Shown: piece after piece, positions 1 through 8,334 of the stretch
How positions within the stretch are numbered: the first letter of the stretch is position 1
Layout of the letters: each line of letters begins with the position of its first letter
Assembly (NCBI GenBank): GCA_024693715.1
Contig: JAILKS010000048.1
Span: 23,699-87,698, forward strand
Direction of reading: 5' to 3'
Source of the DNA: Treponema sp.
GTDB taxonomy: Bacteria; Spirochaetota; Spirochaetia; Treponematales; Treponemataceae
Length of the DNA stretch: 64,000 nt
The notes under the pieces: model-generated
Database searches by the model: none
What the model was told of the DNA's origin: nothing
The model's input: only the letters and a program-made list of their open reading frames with translations
Made by a program: the position numbers and the translations under genes

Positions 1-683
1 CCTTCCTGATATGCTGTCGGAGGCGCCCATTGTGTTGCCGCCTTTGAAACAGTGAAGCCGCTTAAAGTTATATATCCATTTCCTTCTTTTTCAGGATAAA
101 AACAGGTTCGTCGTACTGTAATTTCAACAGTTTCATTATCAGGATTTTTTCCCTGAAAATTTGCATAAAATACAGTTTCATCTGTTTGTTCATCCTGACT
201 GGAAAACCACACATGCTTTGTAAATTCCTGATCCCATGAAGGAATAAAAACTTCCGGTGATTTTACCTGCTCAAGCGATTGAACTTCATACATGGATTTC
301 CCATTTAAAAAAACATCGCCTGTATGTGCAATCATATATGCAATAAACCAGTCACCGCTAACCAAAGTTTTATAAGGATTATAATCCCCAAAAATTTTAT
401 TTGAAACACGGGCTGTATAAACATCACCTTCTAATTTAGTCCAGTTTTTAACCTCTTCTGCACCGGTAATATGAGCGCCTAGCGGTTGGGATGATTTATA
501 AACAATCCTTTTTTCCTCTGTTCCACCATTTTTCGGATTAACAGCCTCCCTATAGATTCCTGGAGTTACAATAACCTCATCACCCGGCAATGCAACATCA
601 GCCGCCTTCTGAATTCTATTGAATGGTTTTTCTTTTGAACCATTTCCATCATCTGTTGAATTAATGTCTACATAATATGTCAT
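1..683 (-). CDS. GH120-type beta-xylosidase, partial (C-terminus beyond window)
   Basis: The frame is open from an ATG at 683 to the window edge, giving the first 227 residues. A GAGGA Shine-Dalgarno lies a few bases upstream. The N-terminus has the DUF1565-type beta-helix opening (YYVDINSTDDGNGS, then KPFNRIQKAADVALPGDEV). It continues with motifs I recall from Thermoanaerobacterium XylC of family GH120: a FFG-type FNPYK stretch (here IFGDYNPYK), GDVFLNG, YANFQG and WAPPTA. GH120 enzymes remove xylose from xylo-oligosaccharides. No signal peptide is present, so a cytoplasmic role on imported oligosaccharides is inferred. The catalytic residues lie in the missing part. A different beta-helix hydrolase remains possible. 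Confidence 0.8.
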   Translation of the reverse strand, partial: MTYYVDINSTDDGNGSKEKPFNRIQKAADVALPGDEVIVTPGIYREAVNPKNGGTEEKRIVYKSSQPLGAHITGAEEVKNWTKLEGDVYTARVSNKIFGDYNPYKTLVSGDWFIAYMIAHTGDVFLNGKSMYEVQSLEQVKSPEVFIPSWDQEFTKHVWFSSQDEQTDETVFYANFQGKNPDNETVEITVRRTCFYPEKEGNGYITLSGFTVSKAATQWAPPTAYQE

Positions 684-974
684 AAATTTCCTCACAGGAT
701 TATTTTACTATAAGTTTGCAGAAAAAGTATAACAAAAGTATTCAGAACAAGAATAATATTATATGCTGATTAAACAACTTTCTTTGACAGTTAAAGCAAT
801 TTTTATTCCTTTTCCCAATAGTGTACTTCGTTTTAACAATATATCAAAAATGTTTTTTGTGTTTTCTACAAAGATTTTACCAAAAAAAACATTTTTTTCT
901 CTCTTTTTATTGTCTTTTAACAAATTCATGATATAATAATGTATCATTCAGATTATTTTTTTGGAGTGCACAAT
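684..974. promoter_or_regulatory. Intergenic region with rubredoxin promoter
   Basis: This AT-rich gap separates the divergent xylosidase and rubredoxin genes. On the plus strand a TTGTCT at 910-915 and TATAAT at 932-937 are spaced 16 bp, a good sigma-70-type promoter for the rubredoxin. A minus-strand open frame at 759-947 has no plausible start signal and is taken as noise. Confidence 0.6.
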
Positions 975-1133
975 ATGGAAAGAATGCAGTGTGATAACTG
1001 TGGACATGTTTACGACAAGGATGAGGGAGACGCAAAAAATAATGTAGCACCAGGAACTGCATGGAAAGATGTCCCTGCTGATTATAAATGTCCTGAATGT
1101 GGAGCCGGAAAAGACAAATTCATAATTGAATAA
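975..1133 (+). CDS. Rubredoxin
   Basis: This 52-residue protein has the two Cys knuckles that bind one Fe in rubredoxins: CDNCGHVY near residues 6-13 and CPECGAGKDKF near residues 39-49. Length and motif spacing are normal for the family. I chose the ATG at 975 because GGAG lies 8 bases upstream and the product then starts just before the first knuckle; an upstream in-frame ATG at 939 lies directly after the -10 box and has no ribosome site. Rubredoxins carry electrons in anaerobes, often to oxygen- or peroxide-detoxifying enzymes. No redox partner is adjacent. It converges on the GH3 gene with 12 bp between stops. Confidence 0.95.
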   Translation: MERMQCDNCGHVYDKDEGDAKNNVAPGTAWKDVPADYKCPECGAGKDKFIIE

Positions 1134-1145
1134 TATACTCTGACT

Positions 1146-3440
1146 CTATTTATTCGCCCAGCTTACAAGCAGTCTGGCCAGTTTTTCTGAAATCTTACCT
1201 CCAGAAATACTTATTAAGCTTTCTATCGGATTTTCTTCTATTCCTGAAACGGCGATTTTAACTGCCGGATCTTCAGGATGCTTGTCTTTATTTCGTCTGC
1301 GAACATAGAATTTCAATATTTCAAGAACAAATTTTACACGCTTTGATTCCTTTGACATATCGATAAGGCTGTCACTTAAAGTGAATTTTCCCTTATGATG
1401 ATGACCTTCCAGTATACCGGATGCCCTTATAACAAAAGTTTCTTCTTCTACAAGCTCTTCTTTTTTAAAACCATCTGTCGTAACCTTTGCAGATAAACGG
1501 ATGTCTTTTATGGAAGCCCCTGCCTCAATCACATGTTCACCTTTAATTGTCTTGAAAGCTTTTTTAATCGGACTGTAAATTTTAAAAGTATTATCATCAA
1601 GTGATATTGTAAGCTTTTTAGATTCTCCTTTTTTAAGAAAGACCTTTTCAAAACCACGTAATTCCTTATCGGCATAAATCTGAACAACTTCTGCCCCATC
1701 TACAAAACCGGAATTCTTTACGGTAAGGGTGACACTGTATGAATCACCTTTCTTATTGACTTTCAGGGAAGAATAATCAAAGAATGTATAACTCAAGCCG
1801 TAACCAAATGAAAATCGGACAGGGATTCTTTTTGCTTCATACCATCTGTAGCCGACAAGCACCTCTTCCTTATAATCGACCTCATCATCATCGAGTGCAA
1901 AATTACCATAACACGGAGTATCTTCAATTTTATATGGCCAGGTTTCTGCCAGTTTTCCGCTCGGATTAACATCACCACAAATTAATTCTGCACAGGCTTC
2001 TCCACATGCCTCGCCGCAAAGATACATATGAAGAATAGAATTCACATCATCCTCAAAGCAGACATCATACGGAGCACCGCTGAAGGAAACAACACCGACA
2101 TTTTTTGTAATTTTTGTTATCTCCGAAAGAAGATCAAGCTGTTCCTTTGGTAAACTGAGAGTTTTTCTGTCAAAGCCTTCACCTTCATATTTTTCCGTCA
2201 ATCCGCAGAAAAATAATACCGGAAGATTTTCATTCTGAAGTGCATTTAAAATTTCAAGCGCTTCTTCCTTCAAAGCTTCGTTTATCTTATCAGCTTCCTT
2301 CTGTGAACAAATCTGCGAATAATAGCCCTTCGTATAAAGAACATCAAATCCTTTTTTTGTAAGAGCCTCAACAGCATCAGGATATTCTTTCGCATTGATA
2401 TGAGAAGAACCGCCTCCCTGAAATTTCATTTTTTCGGCAAGTTCACCAATCACAATCACACGCTGCGGCTTTAACGGAAACAACCCCTTGCTTTTTAACA
2501 AAACAGCAGATTGAGTTGCAAGCTCCAAAGCAGTTTTATGCTGTAAGTTATAATCTACACTAAGAATTCCCGTATGTTCCGGATGTTTTTTAACGAAGGA
2601 TAACAGATTTTTATTTGCCCTTTCCAATTCTTCCTCAGAAAGAGTTTTTTCATCCAATGCTTTTTTCAACTGCGCATCAAAATATCCAAATGAATTAGGC
2701 ATTGCAAGATCCATACCAGCCTTTACACATTCAGCCGCATCGATACATGCACCCCAGTCTGAAATTACAATACCTTTATATCCCCATTTTTTACGAAGGA
2801 TATCAGTAAGAAGATATTTATTATGACAGACAAAAGTTCCATTCAGTTTATTATAGGAGCACATTATTGCATGAGGCTGTGCTGATTTTACTGCTATTTC
2901 AAAACCACGTAAATATATTTCATGAAGAGTCCTTTCATTTACGTTACTGGAAGAAGTCTGCCTTCTTTTTTCCTGATTATTACATGCGAAATGCTTTACA
3001 CAAGACCCAACACCTTCCTCCTGCATCGCATTAACATAAGAAGCAGCAAGTGTTCCTGAAAGATACGGATCCTCTGAATAATATTCAAAATTTCGTCCGC
3101 ATAAAGGAGAACGTTTAATGTTCATTCCAGGCCCAAGAATTAAATCAACATTTTCTTTTTTTGCTTCCAGCGCAATGGATTTTCCCAAAAGAGCAAGAGC
3201 ATTTTTATCCCAGCTTGATGCAATACAACTTCCAGTCGGAAAACAAGTTGCAATTTCACTTTGATTTATATCTGAATAATTATTTTCCTGCTGTTTTCGC
3301 AGCCCATGCGGACCGTCGCACATCATTATTGAACGAATTTCTGAATAAGGAGAATAAGTGTGCCAGTTTCCAACTCCATTAAAAAGCTTTATTTTCTGCT
3401 CAACCGAAAGACTGTTGATTAAATCCTGCGTAGTTTTCAT
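1146..3440 (-). CDS. Glycoside hydrolase family 3 beta-glucosidase-like enzyme
   Basis: The 764-residue protein has the GH3 layout: an N-terminal TIM-barrel domain, an alpha/beta sandwich and a C-terminal fibronectin-III-like domain. The substrate-binding VKHFACNNQE motif lies near residues 148-157. The nucleophile motif VISDWG has its Asp near residue 228. The later FGYGLSYT is typical of the Fn3 region. There is no signal peptide, so it probably acts in the cytoplasm on imported oligosaccharides; exact specificity (glucoside or xyloside) cannot be read. The start is the ATG at 3440. An in-frame TTG at 3458 is possible, but a TATAAT sits exactly 6 bases before the ATG and no Shine-Dalgarno is visible, suggesting a leaderless message. 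Confidence 0.93.
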   Translation of the reverse strand: MKTTQDLINSLSVEQKIKLFNGVGNWHTYSPYSEIRSIMMCDGPHGLRKQQENNYSDINQSEIATCFPTGSCIASSWDKNALALLGKSIALEAKKENVDLILGPGMNIKRSPLCGRNFEYYSEDPYLSGTLAASYVNAMQEEGVGSCVKHFACNNQEKRRQTSSSNVNERTLHEIYLRGFEIAVKSAQPHAIMCSYNKLNGTFVCHNKYLLTDILRKKWGYKGIVISDWGACIDAAECVKAGMDLAMPNSFGYFDAQLKKALDEKTLSEEELERANKNLLSFVKKHPEHTGILSVDYNLQHKTALELATQSAVLLKSKGLFPLKPQRVIVIGELAEKMKFQGGGSSHINAKEYPDAVEALTKKGFDVLYTKGYYSQICSQKEADKINEALKEEALEILNALQNENLPVLFFCGLTEKYEGEGFDRKTLSLPKEQLDLLSEITKITKNVGVVSFSGAPYDVCFEDDVNSILHMYLCGEACGEACAELICGDVNPSGKLAETWPYKIEDTPCYGNFALDDDEVDYKEEVLVGYRWYEAKRIPVRFSFGYGLSYTFFDYSSLKVNKKGDSYSVTLTVKNSGFVDGAEVVQIYADKELRGFEKVFLKKGESKKLTISLDDNTFKIYSPIKKAFKTIKGEHVIEAGASIKDIRLSAKVTTDGFKKEELVEEETFVIRASGILEGHHHKGKFTLSDSLIDMSKESKRVKFVLEILKFYVRRRNKDKHPEDPAVKIAVSGIEENPIESLISISGGKISEKLARLLVSWANK

Positions 3441-3452
3441 TCGCCCATTATA
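3441..3452 (-). promoter_or_regulatory. -10 box placed for a leaderless GH3 transcript
   Basis: Read on the minus strand, TATAAT (3447-3452) is followed by six bases and then the GH3 ATG. Transcription would start at or within a base or so of the start codon. No clear -35 hexamer is seen. Confidence 0.5.
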
Positions 3453-3490
3453 GCACAAATATTGAAAAAAATCACGTATACAAAAAAAAA

Positions 3491-3577
3491 CAGATTTTAT
3501 CTGCGAGCCAGTATAAAAAAGGATTTCTCCATAAAGAAGAAATCCTTAACACATATGGGCCATCTAAGACTTGAACT
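3491..3577. repeat. 87-bp direct repeat, copy 1 (tRNA 3' fragment plus terminator)
   Basis: Identical over 87 bp to 3651-3737 (offset 160). It holds the last 22 bases of the tRNA-Ile2 gene (T loop to discriminator, on the minus strand) and the downstream hairpin terminator, but not the rest of the tRNA. It is therefore a truncated duplicate of the tRNA 3' end. Confidence 0.95.
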
Positions 3578-3589
3578 CGCTCTTATCGT

Positions 3590-3630
3590 AAAGCCGTTAA
3601 AAAACAAACCACAGGTTTGTTTTAGGCTTT
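3590..3630. repeat. Long imperfect palindrome between the two direct repeats
   Basis: A 10-bp perfect stem (AAAACAAACC 3601-3610 with GGTTTGTTTT 3614-3623, loop ACA) sits inside an outer AAAGCC/GGCTTT pair (3590-3595 with 3625-3630). It could fold as a strong cruciform or RNA hairpin. It lies in the 73 bp separating the repeat copies. Its function is unknown. Confidence 0.75.
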
Positions 3631-3650
3631 TCCTACAAACTGCGTGCGAG

Positions 3651-3737
3651 CAGATTTTATCTGCGAGCCAGTATAAAAAAGGATTTCTCCATAAAGAAGA
3701 AATCCTTAACACATATGGGCCATCTAAGACTTGAACT
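3651..3737. repeat. 87-bp direct repeat, copy 2 (includes intact tRNA 3' end)
   Basis: This is the second copy of the 3491-3577 repeat. Here positions 3716-3737 form the real 3' end of the tRNA gene. The remaining 65 bp hold the tRNA terminator and a short GCAGAT-TTT-ATCTGC hairpin. Confidence 0.95.
3675..3712 (-). terminator. Rho-independent terminator of tRNA-Ile2
   Basis: On the minus strand, AAGGATTTCT and AGAAATCCTT form a 10-bp stem followed directly by a run of T. It lies immediately downstream of the tRNA. The same hairpin is duplicated at 3515-3552. Confidence 0.8.
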
Positions 3738-3788
3738 TAGGACCAAAGGATTATGAGTCCTCTGCTCTAACCACTGAGCTAATGGCCC
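3716..3788 (-). tRNA. tRNA-Ile2 (CAU anticodon, lysidine type)
   Basis: A complete 73-nt cloverleaf: acceptor GGGCCAT/ATGGCCC, D stem GCTC/GAGC, anticodon stem GAGGA/TCCTT around CTCATAA, T arm CTAAG-TTCAAGT-CTTAG, discriminator A. The CCA end is not encoded. CAU fits either methionine or AUA-decoding isoleucine. I prefer Ile2 because C4-G69 and C5-G68, recognised by TilS in E. coli, are present and the D and variable loops resemble E. coli ileX. A promoter lies upstream: TTGCCA at 3823-3828 and TAATAT at 3800-3805 on the minus strand, spacer 17. Confidence 0.85.
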
Positions 3789-3799
3789 GGATAATTAGG

Positions 3800-3828
3800 A
3801 TATTAGCATAAAATTGATGACTTGGCAA
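3800..3828 (-). promoter_or_regulatory. Promoter of tRNA-Ile2
   Basis: Minus-strand TTGCCA (3823-3828), 17-bp spacer, TAATAT (3800-3805), ending 11 bp before the tRNA 5' base. Confidence 0.65.
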
Positions 3829-3892
3829 TACGGGAAGATTTAAGAAGACAGAGAAGGGAAAATTATGCTAAAATGTTCATAAGGAAATAAAA

Positions 3893-4591
3893 ATGACAAA
3901 CTTTCACAATAAAACTACTATTTACCACTTTTTATTCATTCTTCTAACATCTGCAATCCTTGCCACCGGCTGCAGTAAATCTACCAGCGGTCAACCCTAC
4001 GCCACCCAAAAAGACAACGCCTGGTCGCGGAATGCGTGTGGGGCTTTTTCTATGGCTTATTATCTGGCAGAAACGAATCAGATTTCTGGCGCTGATGTTG
4101 AAAAGACTGCTAAGAAAATATATAAGAAAATTAAGTTTGATCCTTCGGCCGGCTTTGGCGACTATAGTGATCCTTTTAAAATAATCAGGGAAAGTGCTCA
4201 GTATGCGGGAGCTGTTTCTTTTAAAATGAATCTTTCGAACATTCAGACTCCTGGGGAAAAGCTTATGAAAATGCTTTTTGATTATGTGGGGGCAGATAGC
4301 TCGCAGTTTGAAGATATAAGTGACATTGGTGCTGCGCTTACGAAAGATGAATATGTAATTGAAATTGTTGTTCCGCGTGCTAGTGTTGATCTGGGGTCGC
4401 CGATGAATAATCCGCTTCATTATGTTCTTACTTACTGGAAGGATGGCACTTTGTATACGCTGGATCCGGGACGCGGGAAAGAAGAGCCTCGACAAAATTT
4501 TATCGACGGCACAACCGCAAAATGGAATTTTTGTAACGGTGGCATTTTCTTAAAACCATCATTTTCCGACACAGAAGTTGGCGAAAATTGA
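3893..4591 (+). CDS. Lipoprotein with papain/C39-like fold (putative)
   Basis: The 232-residue product begins with a hydrophobic signal and a lipobox ending ATGC, so it should be lipidated. The mature part has NACGAFSMAYYLAE near residue 47, which resembles the catalytic-Cys helix of C39-like or papain-like peptidases, and later NPLHYVLTYW, which could carry the matching His. This is a fold-level resemblance only, and activity is not shown. AAGGA lies 7 bases before the ATG. The gene overlaps the 3' end of mnmE by 33 bp in a tail-to-tail arrangement, which makes antisense effects possible. Confidence 0.75.
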   Translation: MTNFHNKTTIYHFLFILLTSAILATGCSKSTSGQPYATQKDNAWSRNACGAFSMAYYLAETNQISGADVEKTAKKIYKKIKFDPSAGFGDYSDPFKIIRESAQYAGAVSFKMNLSNIQTPGEKLMKMLFDYVGADSSQFEDISDIGAALTKDEYVIEIVVPRASVDLGSPMNNPLHYVLTYWKDGTLYTLDPGRGKEEPRQNFIDGTTAKWNFCNGGIFLKPSFSDTEVGEN

Positions 4592-5947
4592 TCCAAGAAT
4601 ATCTTCAGGGGTGATTGCTCCGGTTACTTCCGAAAGAGAATCCAGAGCATCCTCTAAATCCTGAACAACCGCATCAAGTGAATAATTATCGGCAGCAGAT
4701 TCAAGTGCATGTCTTATACATTCAAGGGCTTGGGCAACAGCATCCTTCTGACGTGCTGAACCAAGTCCTGCCTGTTCACGATCAGTGTCGAGTCCTTGTG
4801 TTAAAAGCGCTTCTATTTTATTAAACAATTCAGAAAGTCCAGTTCCCGTTTTAGCAGAGATTCTGATTTGATTTTTAACAAGGGAATCAGCAGGCTCAAC
4901 GCTTTCACTATCCTGAACATCGCATTTATTCCACACAACAATCAAAGGTACGCGGCAGTTTTCGATAAATTGTCTGTCTTCTTCGTTCATGCCTTCTGAA
5001 GAATCAATTAAATACAAAACAACATCTGCTTCCTGAACAAGACTTCGGCTTATTTCCACACCCTTTGCTTCTATTACATCTTCTGTATCGCGCAAACCTG
5101 CCGTATCGAACAAACGCACAGGAATTCCATTTATTCCTACCCATGATTCAAGCCAGTCTCGTGTAGTTCCTTCTATATCGCTTACAATTGCACGCTCTTC
5201 CTTTAAGATTGCATTAAAAAGCGAAGATTTTCCGGCATTTGTTCGTCCGGCAAGCACAACTCGTGCCCCGTCCTGATAAAGCTTTTCGCCCTTCCACGAA
5301 GCAACTAAATCAGAAAGACGCTTTTCTGCCTTTTCAAGATTAGTCTTATCAAACGTATCGGCAATTGTTTCTTCATCTTCAGGATATTCAATCTCAACTT
5401 CTATGGAAGCAAGTGTATCTACAATCAGTTTTTTAATTGAATCAATTTCCTGAAAAAGTGCACCGGCAAGTCGTCCTGCGGCATGCGAACGTGAATCGTC
5501 TGTATGACTGTCAATAATTTCTCTGACAGCTTCTGCTTTTGTTAAATCTGTTTTTCCGTTTATATAAGCACGAAAAGTATATTCTCCACGATTTGCCTGT
5601 CTGAATCCTGATTTTAACATCAGATTCTGAATCGCTGTTACAACCGATGGTCCGCCGTGACAAAAAATCTCTACCATATCTTCACCGGTATATGATTTTG
5701 GTGCGCGGTAAACGGCACACATTACCTCGTCGATTTTTCGAGCGGTGATTCCGGAAGCTTCAACTATCCATCCATAAACAATTGTATTTCCAGCTGCCTC
5801 CAGCAAAGCCTTTGGTCTTGAAAATACCTTGCTTACAAGCCCGATACACCCTTTTCCCGAAACGCGGACAATTCCCAGGGCTGCTGGAGCGAGTGCGGTT
5901 GCAATAGAGGAAATCGGTTCTTCAGGCGTATACTGATTCATTAACAT
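4559..5947 (-). CDS. mnmE: tRNA modification GTPase MnmE
   Basis: The 462-residue protein has the MnmE order: N-terminal tetrahydrofolate-binding domain, helical domain, inserted G domain, and the C-terminal cysteine motif FCVGK. G-domain motifs are AGRTNAGKSS (residues 233-242), DTAGLRDT and NKCD. With MnmG it installs the (carboxymethyl)aminomethyl group on U34 of tRNAs; mnmG is not in the window. The ATG at 5947 lies one base after the upstream stop, and ATG at 5941 is an alternative, so translation is probably coupled to the DUF4015 gene. Its 3' end overlaps the convergent lipoprotein gene. Confidence 0.97.
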   Translation of the reverse strand: MLMNQYTPEEPISSIATALAPAALGIVRVSGKGCIGLVSKVFSRPKALLEAAGNTIVYGWIVEASGITARKIDEVMCAVYRAPKSYTGEDMVEIFCHGGPSVVTAIQNLMLKSGFRQANRGEYTFRAYINGKTDLTKAEAVREIIDSHTDDSRSHAAGRLAGALFQEIDSIKKLIVDTLASIEVEIEYPEDEETIADTFDKTNLEKAEKRLSDLVASWKGEKLYQDGARVVLAGRTNAGKSSLFNAILKEERAIVSDIEGTTRDWLESWVGINGIPVRLFDTAGLRDTEDVIEAKGVEISRSLVQEADVVLYLIDSSEGMNEEDRQFIENCRVPLIVVWNKCDVQDSESVEPADSLVKNQIRISAKTGTGLSELFNKIEALLTQGLDTDREQAGLGSARQKDAVAQALECIRHALESAADNYSLDAVVQDLEDALDSLSEVTGAITPEDILGSIFANFCVGK

Positions 5948-5948
5948 C

Positions 5949-8297
5949 TTATTTTACATTCAAGGCCGGAAGTAAAAGAAACGGAACATAATCCTTTTTC
6001 TGCTCTTCTTTTTGATTCTGATTACTTATACTGTCAAGAATAGAAAGATCTGTTGTTGCAGATTTTGATGTTGTTCTTTTTCTTGTTCCGATTGCAGGAA
6101 TCCTTTCGTGATACTTTGCTTCAGGAGCTTTTCCGGGATATACTTCTTTGTTGTCTGAATCCTTTGGTGTAAGATCATAATTTCCCGAATTATTCCAGCA
6201 CATGTAACCGCGGTTCACAGAATCTCTGACTCCAAAAAATTCTTTTTTAATATAATCAGAATTATAATATGTACGGTCATAACTTACATTCAAATAAAAA
6301 CACTGAACCCACGGACGAATAATTGCCCTGTTTCTGCACAAAATAGTATTTCTGAAAGTTCCATAATAATAGATTCTATATGAACGTTCTGCCCATGGAT
6401 CATAATTTAAGAAACTCTGTTCAAAATGACTCGGATAGAACATCGGTCCTATAACATCACAATATTCGGCAAGCATTTCAGAATCCTGACCTGTTCTTGT
6501 TCCGCTTCTATACCATCCGTTTGCACCATAAATATCAATTCCAATTGGTGCATCTATGTTTTCACGGGCATAAGATAAGAAGGAAATCAATGCTGCTTCT
6601 TTATCCATTCCCTGATTACGCCACCTGTATTTTGCATTTCCAAGATTTTTTCCATCTGTCGGGAAGCGGATATAATCAAACTGAATTTCATCAAAACCAA
6701 GTGCTATTAAATCCTTTGCAACTGTAACAGTATACTCCCAGACTTCCTCTGAATATGGATCTACCCAATATTCATCATAATAATTAGCTTTTGTACCAGT
6801 TACTTCACCTTTTTCGTTCGTTATTTTCTCATAGCTCTTTACACCAATCCAGGGTTTGTTAGTAGAAGCATCCCAAACTGCGTATTTTCCACCGGCATAT
6901 TGAGAAAGAACTTTATCTTTAAAAGTAACGATTCGTGCAACAAGATAAATATCATTTTTCTTAAATTCAGAAACAAAATGATTTACATCAATTTTATAAG
7001 ATGACATTTTTCCTTTTTCAAGAAGCAGAGGATTACTTGTATTATATCTTAAATATCCGTAATCATCTTTCATATCGATGACTATACTGTTCATGTTACG
7101 GTCTTTTACAAGCTTAATATATTTATCGATTCCTGCCTGATTCCTGCACTGATATGCAGATGCATAAATACTTTTTTTATCCATTGCTTTCTGAGCATAC
7201 GGAGTATTTATAGTTCCAGGAAATAATGTCCATAATTCGTTCAAGGTTATACTCAGATTAAATCCGCTCTTTTTCTTCGGGATATAGGCAGTATTTACCA
7301 TTCCTGAAATACTTGAAAACGCTTTTTCCCATTCAGCCTGCATCTTTGGTTTACCGGGACTCTGTTTTGTATTTACATCAAGCGAACCAAAACCTTCAAG
7401 CTGTGTATATACAAGAACATTATCTACCATAGCAAGACCATCTATTGCGTTTACAGGATCTGAGCCCTGATAGATGCAGTCGGCTCTTTTATTTGCCCAA
7501 TCGAGTTTATATATGCGAGGAATAAAGCTTTGTGAAAAATAAATATCTGTTGTATTTTTATAATTTCCTTCTTCATCAAGAACAGGAACCGGCAGAATAT
7601 CACTTATTTCATCAGGATCCTTCAACGACGGCATAATAAACAATCCGCCGGAAACAGGATGCCATGCTTTATTCTGTCTGTTCGGATACATATAAGCAAG
7701 TCCTTTTATAGGATGTGCCATAAAGATAACTGTTTCACCGTCAATTGTTGTTACTGCAACTGCCTTAACACCGACAGTTGTTGTTGAAGAACCAAAGCTT
7801 ATCCATTTTTGTCCTTTATCAGAACTGAAATAAACATCATCCTTCGTAGCGGTTACCATTTCGTTATTATTCAGAGGATTAACACAAAAATCTTTTAAAG
7901 TCTGAATCTGTTTTTCAAGAGTGATATCTTTTCCGTTGAATTTTTTAATCGTTAAAAAAGGAAGTCCAAGATCTTTTTCGGTGAAGACCTTTAAATCTTC
8001 CGTATAAAAAATACCCTTTGTCGAACGGATAAACCATGCTGTAGATTTACCGTCACCTGCCTGAACAGGAATAATCTGATCTACACGCGCTTCATTCCAC
8101 AAGGGAACAACAAATCCATTTGAATTGATTTTATAAAGGCCAGTATCTGAGCCAACCAGAAAAACATCTGAATCCAAGACTTTTTCATTTGAATTAGAGT
8201 TTGTATTTTTTGCCGGAAGCTGATATAAAGGTTTGATTTCCTGTGCAGTTACCGGTGCAACAAATAATAATGATAAAAAAATGAGTAGTATAGCCAT
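5949..8297 (-). CDS. Secreted DUF4015 glycosidase-like protein with N-terminal propeller
   Basis: The 782-residue protein begins with a signal peptide ending near VTAQ. Residues about 40-330 look like a beta-propeller, including an SSDKGQKWISFG repeat reminiscent of Asp-box/BNR motifs. From about residue 370 it matches my recollection of the DUF4015 putative glycoside hydrolase barrel, with VIDMKDDYG, VARIVTFKD, DYWVDPY-like, IQFDYIRFP and IGIDIYG. The FDYIRFP and IDIYG segments hold plausible acidic active-site residues. Substrate is unknown. GATAAT lies 6 bases before the ATG with no Shine-Dalgarno. mnmE follows after one base. Confidence 0.8.
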   Translation of the reverse strand: MAILLIFLSLLFVAPVTAQEIKPLYQLPAKNTNSNSNEKVLDSDVFLVGSDTGLYKINSNGFVVPLWNEARVDQIIPVQAGDGKSTAWFIRSTKGIFYTEDLKVFTEKDLGLPFLTIKKFNGKDITLEKQIQTLKDFCVNPLNNNEMVTATKDDVYFSSDKGQKWISFGSSTTTVGVKAVAVTTIDGETVIFMAHPIKGLAYMYPNRQNKAWHPVSGGLFIMPSLKDPDEISDILPVPVLDEEGNYKNTTDIYFSQSFIPRIYKLDWANKRADCIYQGSDPVNAIDGLAMVDNVLVYTQLEGFGSLDVNTKQSPGKPKMQAEWEKAFSSISGMVNTAYIPKKKSGFNLSITLNELWTLFPGTINTPYAQKAMDKKSIYASAYQCRNQAGIDKYIKLVKDRNMNSIVIDMKDDYGYLRYNTSNPLLLEKGKMSSYKIDVNHFVSEFKKNDIYLVARIVTFKDKVLSQYAGGKYAVWDASTNKPWIGVKSYEKITNEKGEVTGTKANYYDEYWVDPYSEEVWEYTVTVAKDLIALGFDEIQFDYIRFPTDGKNLGNAKYRWRNQGMDKEAALISFLSYARENIDAPIGIDIYGANGWYRSGTRTGQDSEMLAEYCDVIGPMFYPSHFEQSFLNYDPWAERSYRIYYYGTFRNTILCRNRAIIRPWVQCFYLNVSYDRTYYNSDYIKKEFFGVRDSVNRGYMCWNNSGNYDLTPKDSDNKEVYPGKAPEAKYHERIPAIGTRKRTTSKSATTDLSILDSISNQNQKEEQKKDYVPFLLLPALNVK

Positions 8298-8309
8298 AGT
8301 TTAATTATC
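8298..8309 (-). promoter_or_regulatory. -10 box placed for a leaderless DUF4015 transcript
   Basis: Minus-strand GATAAT (8304-8309) is followed by TAAACT and the start ATG. No purine-rich ribosome site and no convincing -35 are seen. Confidence 0.4.
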
Positions 8310-8334
8310 GGTAAAAAAAAGATTCTGTTTAGGA

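Noticed and set aside
759..947. 62-aa minus-strand open frame between xylosidase and rubredoxin
   Set aside because: No ribosome site, composition like the surrounding AT-rich intergenic DNA, and it overlaps the rubredoxin promoter.
3590..3630. Integron attC-like site
   Set aside because: The palindrome is suggestive and treponeme integrons exist, but the paired GTTRRRY/RYYYAAC core sites are absent and no cassette array or integrase is nearby.
3462..3734. Repeat-encoded 90-aa open frame across the tRNA duplication
   Set aside because: It is only the translation of the direct repeat and tRNA 3' end; no start signal.
3944..4495. 183-aa frame antisense to the lipoprotein gene
   Set aside because: It mirrors a gene with a convincing signal peptide and lipobox; its own product is Arg/Ile-rich with no motif.
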